Assembly: GCA_021106655.1 (NCBI GenBank)
Contig: JAIOTT010000145.1
Coordinates: forward strand, 1 to 10,387
Direction of reading: 5' to 3'
DNA length: 10,387 nucleotides
Source: Bacteroidales bacterium
GTDB lineage: Bacteria > Bacteroidota > Bacteroidia > Bacteroidales > SMBSF77
Below the pieces are notes generated by a model. It was not told where the DNA came from, did no database searches, and saw nothing but the letters and a program-made list of their open reading frames with translations. The translations under genes and the position numbers were made by a program. Numbering within the stretch: position 1 is the stretch's first letter; each line of letters opens with the position of its first letter. This document shows positions 5,789 to 10,387 of the stretch, one piece after another.

Positions 5789-6469
5789 ATGCTTATAAAA
5801 AAATATATTATTCTTGGACTAGTGATCTTACTTTCATTTCCATCTTATGTTAAGGGACAGGATGATTTGCCATCAATACAATTTGGAATTAAAGCAGGGC
5901 CAAATCTGGGTTGGATTAAACCTGATGCTAAAAGTTATTCATCAGAAGGGTCAGTTATTGGGTTTAATTGGGGGTTTATTACCGAATTTAATATTTCGTC
6001 TAATTATGCAATTAATACAGGTTTCAATGTGGCCTATAATAACGGTAAATTAAAATATCCATATGTTCAGGATTCGGTTGAGAGTATTCTTCAAAGAAAA
6101 TATAACCTCCAATATCTCGAGATTCCTATTTGCTTAAAAATGAGAACAAAACAAATTGGGTATATTACATATTACGGAAAGATCGGTCTTGGGACCAGTT
6201 TTAACCTCAGAGCAAAATCCAAGGATGTATTTAATGTTGAGGCGGAGACTGAAAACAACATCCAGGATGATATTACATTTATGAGGGAATCTCTGATAGT
6301 TGGAGCAGGATTTCAATACTCTCTTGGTGGCTCTACTTTTCTCTTGTTCGAAATAGTGTTTAATAATGGATTTTCTGATATCCTTAATGGTAAAAATACC
6401 ATTGATACAACAATTAAAGAAAATGCCATTTCTAATTATATAGAATTTAATCTGGGAGTACTTTTTTAA
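5789..6469 (+). CDS. PorT-like outer-membrane beta-barrel protein, nadE operon
   Basis: 226 residues. The signal peptide MLIKKYIILGLVILLSFPSYVKG is probably cleaved before Q24. The mature chain starts IQFGIKAGPNLGWIKP, a typical first strand of PorT-family barrels, and proceeds through YAINTGFNVAYNNGKL, LQYLEIPICLKMRTK, ITYYGKIGLGTSFNLRAKS and LIVGAGFQYSL. It ends IEFNLGVLF, where the terminal Phe is the usual BAM-recognised residue of outer-membrane barrels. It shares fold features with the divergent gene at 4992-5585, but no close paralogy is obvious by eye. Its stop codon directly abuts the GTG of nadE, so the two are almost surely co-transcribed and perhaps translationally coupled. Function is unknown. 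Confidence 0.87.
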   Translation: MLIKKYIILGLVILLSFPSYVKGQDDLPSIQFGIKAGPNLGWIKPDAKSYSSEGSVIGFNWGFITEFNISSNYAINTGFNVAYNNGKLKYPYVQDSVESILQRKYNLQYLEIPICLKMRTKQIGYITYYGKIGLGTSFNLRAKSKDVFNVEAETENNIQDDITFMRESLIVGAGFQYSLGGSTFLLFEIVFNNGFSDILNGKNTIDTTIKENAISNYIEFNLGVLF

Positions 6470-8119
6470 GTGAAAATAGCATTAGCACAAATAAATTATC
6501 ATATTGGCCACTTTGAAAACAATATAAAAAAGATCAAAGAGGCAATACACAAGGCAAAGCTGGCAAATACCCGCCTGATAATTTTTTCTGAACTCGCCAT
6601 CTCCGGTTATCCTCCAAGAGATTTCCTGGAGTTTAATGATTTTATTGAAAAATGCTATTCAGGTATTGATGACATTGCTAAAGAATGTGATGACATTGCA
6701 GCAATCATAGGATCTCCAACTATTAACACAAACAATAAAGGTAAACGGCTATATAATTCTGCAATATTTATTGAGAATGGTAAAATTCAATCCATCCATA
6801 ACAAAACATTACTTCCTAACTATGACATTTTTGATGAATACCGATATTTTGAACCTAATAATACATTTAAGATAGTTGATCTGGATGGCACTAAGCTTGC
6901 AATAACAATTTGTGAAGACTTATGGTATACAGGTGAACATCCATTATACACAATATCACCAATGGATGAACTTTCGGGGCAATCTCCTGATATAATTATT
7001 AACATTGCCGCTTCACCTTTCCATTATTCACAGGCAAATGAACGTAAAGAAGTACTGGCACATAATGCAAAACAATATAAGCTTCCGTTATTATATGTAA
7101 ATCATGTCGGAGCACAAACTGAACTACTATTTGATGGTGGATCGATGGCAATGAATGCACAAGGAGAAGTTTATGAAGAGCTAAAGTATTTTGAAGAAGA
7201 TTTTAAGATAATTGATATCGATGAGATGTCGAAACCAATTACGCCCAACCCAAAAAATTCCTCATTACAATCATACAACAAAATAGAATTGATCCATGAT
7301 GCCTTGATAATGGGAATAAAAAACTATTTTGAAAAATTGAGTTTTAACCAAGCAATACTTGGTCTTTCAGGGGGTATTGATTCTGCCGTTGCATTTGCAC
7401 TTGCAGTTAAAGCTCTGGGCAGCAAAAACGTAAAAGCAGTTTTACTTCCCTCACAATTCTCATCTGATCATTCGGTTAATGACGCTCTAGAACTGGTAAG
7501 GAATACAGGATCGCCTTATGAAGTTATTTCAATTGAAGAAGCATTTAAAAGCATTGAACATACAATGGATCCATATTTTACCGGATTAAAATTCGATGTT
7601 ACAGAAGAGAACATTCAGGCACGATTACGTGCCATAATTTTAATGGCTCTTTCAAACAAATTTGGTTATATTTTGCTAAATACTTCCAACAAAAGTGAGG
7701 CTGCAGTTGGATATGGAACTTTATATGGGGATATGTGTGGTGGACTTTCAGTTTTGGGTGATGTTTATAAAACTGAGGTATTTCAGCTTGCTCATTATAT
7801 TAACAAAGATAAGGTTATCATCCCTGTTAATACAATCCAAAAACCCCCTTCGGCTGAATTAAGGCCGAATCAAAAAGATTCTGATTCTCTTCCTGATTAT
7901 GAAACTCTTGATACAATACTATATCAATATATTGAACAAAGAAAAGGTCCATCGGAATTAATTAATATGGGATTTGAGAAAGAAGTTGTTGAACGAATAT
8001 TAAAACTGGTTAACACTAACGAGTACAAAAGGCATCAAACACCTCCAATACTAAGAGTATCGAAAAAAGCATTTGGTATGGGAAGAAGAATACCCATAGT
8101 TGCCCGGTATCTAAGCTAA
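6470..8119 (+). CDS. nadE: Glutamine-dependent NAD+ synthetase
   Basis: 549 residues, started by GTG at zero distance from the preceding stop. It makes NAD+ from nicotinic acid adenine dinucleotide, ATP and glutamine in the cytoplasm. Residues 1-255 are a nitrilase-type glutaminase with the Glu-Lys-Cys triad: E41 in SELAISGYPPRD, K112 in NKTLLPNYDIFDEYRYF and C148 in TICEDLWY. Residues 270-549 are the synthetase domain with the PP-loop SGGIDSA at 300-306, NTSNKSE at 404-410, YGDMCGGL at 419-426 and KPPSAELRPNQKDSDSLPDY at 458-477. All key residues are present and the length is right for a two-domain bacterial NadE, so it should use glutamine directly. The abutting upstream barrel gene has no evident link to NAD synthesis. 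Confidence 0.96.
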   Translation: MKIALAQINYHIGHFENNIKKIKEAIHKAKLANTRLIIFSELAISGYPPRDFLEFNDFIEKCYSGIDDIAKECDDIAAIIGSPTINTNNKGKRLYNSAIFIENGKIQSIHNKTLLPNYDIFDEYRYFEPNNTFKIVDLDGTKLAITICEDLWYTGEHPLYTISPMDELSGQSPDIIINIAASPFHYSQANERKEVLAHNAKQYKLPLLYVNHVGAQTELLFDGGSMAMNAQGEVYEELKYFEEDFKIIDIDEMSKPITPNPKNSSLQSYNKIELIHDALIMGIKNYFEKLSFNQAILGLSGGIDSAVAFALAVKALGSKNVKAVLLPSQFSSDHSVNDALELVRNTGSPYEVISIEEAFKSIEHTMDPYFTGLKFDVTEENIQARLRAIILMALSNKFGYILLNTSNKSEAAVGYGTLYGDMCGGLSVLGDVYKTEVFQLAHYINKDKVIIPVNTIQKPPSAELRPNQKDSDSLPDYETLDTILYQYIEQRKGPSELINMGFEKEVVERILKLVNTNEYKRHQTPPILRVSKKAFGMGRRIPIVARYLS

Positions 8120-8172
8120 AAATATCAGTTCAGCACTAACAAAGAATTTAACAAGAAGATATCTGCTTAAGA

Positions 8173-8424
8173 CTATATATTAACAGCTTCTACAGATTTG
8201 ATTTCCGGAATTGCTTTTTTCATAGCTCCTTCAACACCATTTTTTAGTGTCATTGTGCTATAAGGACATGAACCACATGCACCCTGCAATTCAACATTAA
8301 CAACCATATCTTCGGTAATATTCACAAATTGCAAATCTCCACCATCAGCCTGAAGGTATGGTCTTATCTGCTCGAGTACATTTAAAACTTTCTTTTTCAA
8401 TTCCGGATCATTATTTTGACTCAT
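8173..8424 (-). CDS. NifU C-terminal-domain protein, Fe-S scaffold/carrier
   Basis: The ATG at 8424 gives 83 residues (MSQNNDPELKKKV...). An in-frame ATG at 8448 would add eight residues (MLIKIAKI), which are unlike the family start. The whole chain is one NifU C-terminal (Nfu) domain: IRPYLQADGGDLQFVNI (20-36) followed by the cluster-binding CxxC in GACGSCPYSTMTLK (C50, C53). Nfu proteins bind a [4Fe-4S] cluster at a dimer interface and deliver it to target enzymes. It lies 42 nt downstream of mrp on the same strand, so the two probably form an Fe-S delivery operon. It converges on nadE across a 53-bp gap, where no terminator hairpin was seen. Confidence 0.93.
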   Translation of the reverse strand: MSQNNDPELKKKVLNVLEQIRPYLQADGGDLQFVNITEDMVVNVELQGACGSCPYSTMTLKNGVEGAMKKAIPEIKSVEAVNI

Positions 8425-8466
8425 AATTTTAGCTATTTTGATTAACAATAATAAATTTAAATGCGA

Positions 8467-9495
8467 TTATATAAGGTTCTTAGCAATTTTAGTGAATGCA
8501 TTTCCAATTGGTGAATTGTCGTCAAGTGCAACTGGCCTTCCATTGTCACCTGATTCACAAACACTTTGAAGCAGTGGTATTTCTCCAAGAAATGGCACTT
8601 GTGATTTTTCAGCAAGTCTCTTTGCACCTTCCCTACCAAAGATATAATATTTATTATCAGGAAGTTCAGCAGGAGTAAAATACGACATATTCTCAACCAG
8701 GCCAAGGATAGGAACATCAATATTTTCCTGTGTAAACATTCCAAAAGCCTTACGTGCATCAGCAAGGGCTACTTCCTGAGGAGTACTAACAATAATAACT
8801 CCGGTAACAGCAAGTGACTGGACAAGAGTTAAATGAATATCTCCTGTTCCGGGTGGAAGATCAACAATAAAATAATCGAGTTCGCCCCATTCCGTATCTT
8901 TAAACAATTGGTTTAATGCATTTGAAGCCATAGGTCCTCTCCACATCAATGCAGTATCCTGATCAACAAAAAACCCTATTGAAAGAACCTTAATCCCGTA
9001 TTTTTCAATTGGAAGAATTTTTGTTTTTCCATCAACTGATGTAACATTTGGTTTGCTATCAAGTAAATCGAACATTAAAGGAACAGAAGGCCCGTAAATA
9101 TCGGCATCAATTAAGCCTACTTTTTTCCCAAGTTTAGCAAGAGCAATTGCCAGATTGGCTGCAACAGTAGATTTTCCAACTCCACCTTTTCCTGATGCAA
9201 TAGCAATGATATTTTTTGCACCTTCAAGTAGTTTTTCTTCATCAGGAAAGTCAATAGAAATATTTCCTTCGATCTCCACATCATCACCAAGCTTTGCTTT
9301 TATAGTTCTGACACAATTCTGAATTAAAGGAGCTGAGTTCTTCTCTTCCTTTTTTGGCATTTCAATGAAAAATTTTATCACATTTCCTTTGATATTGATA
9401 TCTTTTACCATATCCAGAGAAACAATATCCTTGCCTTTCGGAAAATAAAGAACATTTCCTAAAATCTCAATCAGCTGTTCTTTTGTATATTTCAT
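8467..9495 (-). CDS. mrp: Mrp/ApbC-type P-loop ATPase, Fe-S cluster carrier
   Basis: 342 residues. Residues 1-85 are a MIP18/DUF59 domain (MKYTKEQLIEILGNVLYFP). The ParA/MinD-like ATPase follows with the deviant Walker A SGKGGVGKST (101-110), LIDADIYGPSVP (128-139), FIVDLPPGTGD (209-219) and STPQEVALADARKA (237-250). Mrp/ApbC/NBP35 proteins carry [4Fe-4S] clusters to apo-enzymes. The C-terminal CxxC that holds the bridging cluster in most family members is absent: the segment after VENMSYF reads TPAELPDNKYYIFG, and the only cysteines are C61 and C313. The neighbouring NifU-domain gene does carry a CxxC, so the pair may work together. Its own promoter is likely, since a terminator separates it from ompH. 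Confidence 0.94.
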   Translation of the reverse strand: MKYTKEQLIEILGNVLYFPKGKDIVSLDMVKDINIKGNVIKFFIEMPKKEEKNSAPLIQNCVRTIKAKLGDDVEIEGNISIDFPDEEKLLEGAKNIIAIASGKGGVGKSTVAANLAIALAKLGKKVGLIDADIYGPSVPLMFDLLDSKPNVTSVDGKTKILPIEKYGIKVLSIGFFVDQDTALMWRGPMASNALNQLFKDTEWGELDYFIVDLPPGTGDIHLTLVQSLAVTGVIIVSTPQEVALADARKAFGMFTQENIDVPILGLVENMSYFTPAELPDNKYYIFGREGAKRLAEKSQVPFLGEIPLLQSVCESGDNGRPVALDDNSPIGNAFTKIAKNLI

Positions 9496-9527
9496 TTTTA
9501 TTTAATCTTAATCTTAATTAGAGGAGG

Positions 9528-9557
9528 CAAAAGTACTAATAATTTTATTTCCACATA
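9528..9557 (-). promoter_or_regulatory. Bacteroidota-type promoter for mrp
   Basis: On the minus strand TACTTTTG (9535-9528) fits TAnnTTTG and is identical to the box at 5713-5720. TATG (9557-9554) is a 3/4 match to TTTG at an 18-bp spacing. Transcription would begin about 25 nt before the mrp ATG at 9495. Confidence 0.5.
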
Positions 9558-9572
9558 ACAATAATTTACAGC

Positions 9573-9602
9573 AAAAAAAAACCATCTTTTCAGATGGTTT
9601 TT
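9573..9602 (-). terminator. Intrinsic terminator after ompH
   Basis: AAAAACCATCT (9577-9587) pairs perfectly with AGATGGTTTTT (9592-9602) around a 4-nt loop. Read on the minus strand, the stem starts 5 nt after the ompH stop codon and ends in a run of nine U residues (9581 side to 9573). It separates the ompH unit from mrp. Confidence 0.9.
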
Positions 9603-9607
9603 AATTT

Positions 9608-10123
9608 CTATTCAATTCCTAATTTTTTTTTCACAAGGGAGAGCACATCATCCCCGGGATCCGAATATAAAAGCATCCCTTCGGAGCTATTAAAGATATA
9701 GGTATATCCATTCTCCTCAGCAACTTCTTTAACAGCCTGGCTGGCTTTATCAATAATAGGTTTTGTTAACTCCCCTTCTTTATTTTGCAGTTCCTGCTGA
9801 GCTGACATTTGAAATTCTTCAATTCTTCCTTGCAGGTCCTGTATTTCTTTTTCTTTAGTTGATCTTATTATAGCAGACAATGTATTAACGCTTGTCTGAT
9901 AATCCTGATATTTACTTTCTAATTCGGCTTGCATTGCATCCAGAGTATTTTTAAGAGATTGTGCAAATTCCTGATATTCTATCTGAGCAGAGTCCTGACC
10001 GGGCATGAGGCTATACAATTTTGCAAAATCAACATGACCAAATTTGGGTTTTGTCTGAGCATTAACTGAAACAGAGAAACAAATCAAGCTAATAATCAGA
10101 ACCGATTTAATTACATTTTTCAT
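9608..10123 (-). CDS. OmpH/Skp family periplasmic chaperone
   Basis: 171 residues. The signal peptide MKNVIKSVLIISLICFSVSVNA is probably cleaved before Q23. The mature protein starts KFGHVDFAKLYSLMP, the first strand of the OmpH fold. It continues with a long charged and Gln-rich helical section (about residues 45-125), expected to form the coiled-coil tentacles, and returns to the body with GYTYIFNSSEGMLLYSDPGDDVLSLVKKKLG. Skp-type trimers hold unfolded outer-membrane proteins in the periplasm for delivery to BAM. It is the second of two ompH-like genes in tandem (the other at 10183 onward), an arrangement often found after bamA in Bacteroidota; bamA would lie beyond the right edge. A strong terminator follows directly. 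Confidence 0.93.
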   Translation of the reverse strand: MKNVIKSVLIISLICFSVSVNAQTKPKFGHVDFAKLYSLMPGQDSAQIEYQEFAQSLKNTLDAMQAELESKYQDYQTSVNTLSAIIRSTKEKEIQDLQGRIEEFQMSAQQELQNKEGELTKPIIDKASQAVKEVAEENGYTYIFNSSEGMLLYSDPGDDVLSLVKKKLGIE

Positions 10124-10147
10124 ATCTATTTATTTTTTTTATTTTCG

Positions 10148-10174
10148 CAAATATATAATAATTATTGATTCAAA
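10148..10174 (-). promoter_or_regulatory. Possible promoter for the ompH gene at 9608-10123
   Basis: On the minus strand TATATTTG (10155-10148) matches TAnnTTTG and TTTG (10174-10171) matches the -33 box, but the 15-bp spacer is short. It may give extra expression of the second ompH copy independent of the upstream gene. Confidence 0.35.
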
Positions 10175-10182
10175 GAAATTTA

Positions 10183-10387
10183 TTATCTGTCTTTTACAAC
10201 ATCTTCCCCGTCAACTTTTACTTTTGGCATATAACCACTATCCTTAACTGTTTTTTTAACGCTTTTAAGAACGCTTCCCACTTTTCTGAGAACATCGTCC
10301 GAAATATCATATTTTGAATCAGCAAATAATACTGTTGGGCCTGCGGACTTATCAAATACGAATGCATAGTTTTTAAGCCTTGCTATT
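10183..10387 (-). CDS. OmpH/Skp family protein, C-terminal fragment at window edge
   Basis: The frame enters from the right edge (first full codon at 10386) and ends with TAA at 10183, giving 67 residues. KNYAFVFDKSAGPTVLFADS followed by KYDISDDVLRKVGSVL is the typical end of OmpH proteins: the last strands of the body domain, then a short helix. A Lys/Asp-rich tail (VKVDGEDVVKDR) follows that the neighbouring copy lacks. It lies 59 bp upstream of the other ompH gene on the same strand, making a tandem pair of diverged paralogues. The N-terminus and signal peptide are outside the window. Confidence 0.85.
   Translation of the reverse strand, partial: IARLKNYAFVFDKSAGPTVLFADSKYDISDDVLRKVGSVLKSVKKTVKDSGYMPKVKVDGEDVVKDR

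Noticed and set aside
8457..8765. 102-codon minus-strand frame overlapping mrp
   Set aside because: It lies inside mrp in another frame; mrp has clear domain motifs.

Overview
The window looks like a chromosomal piece of an AT-rich member of the Bacteroidota, probably an uncultured Bacteroidales/Marinilabiliales-type lineage. The evidence is a GldB lipoprotein, two PorT-like outer-membrane barrels, tandem OmpH/Skp genes, a FISUMP-domain surface protein, an Mrp that carries the family's Bacteroidota-style C-terminus, starts without Shine-Dalgarno sequences, and several TAnnTTTG promoter boxes. No tRNA, rRNA, transposase, CRISPR array or reverse transcriptase was seen.

Layout. Positions 1-1121 (+): 3' part of a secreted FISUMP-domain protein, open at the window edge and broken by one in-frame TAA at 162-164. 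Its last ~55 variable codons (927-1091) switch abruptly to NNC codons, the expected footprint of adenine mutagenesis of AAC codons by a diversity-generating retroelement (DGR). Positions 1122-2171: about 1 kb without genes, filled with arrays of short degenerate repeats (6-, 7- and 8-bp units) and small hairpins, lying between convergent genes. Positions 2172-5585 (-): a PorT-like barrel, gldB and comM/yifB, all in one direction. Positions 5586-5788: divergent promoter region. Positions 5789-8119 (+): a second PorT-like barrel and nadE, directly abutting. Positions 8173-10387 (-): two OmpH/Skp genes (the first cut by the window edge), a clear intrinsic terminator, then mrp and a NifU-domain gene as a two-gene unit.

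How the genes relate. Most are cell-envelope or housekeeping functions: OmpH chaperones and barrel proteins for the outer membrane, GldB for gliding/type IX secretion, NadE for NAD synthesis, Mrp plus the NifU domain for Fe-S cluster delivery, and ComM for DNA branch migration during uptake and recombination. The unusual part is the left 2.2 kb: a probable DGR target gene next to a dense mosaic of intergenic repeats. The template repeat and reverse transcriptase that would drive diversification are not in this window.
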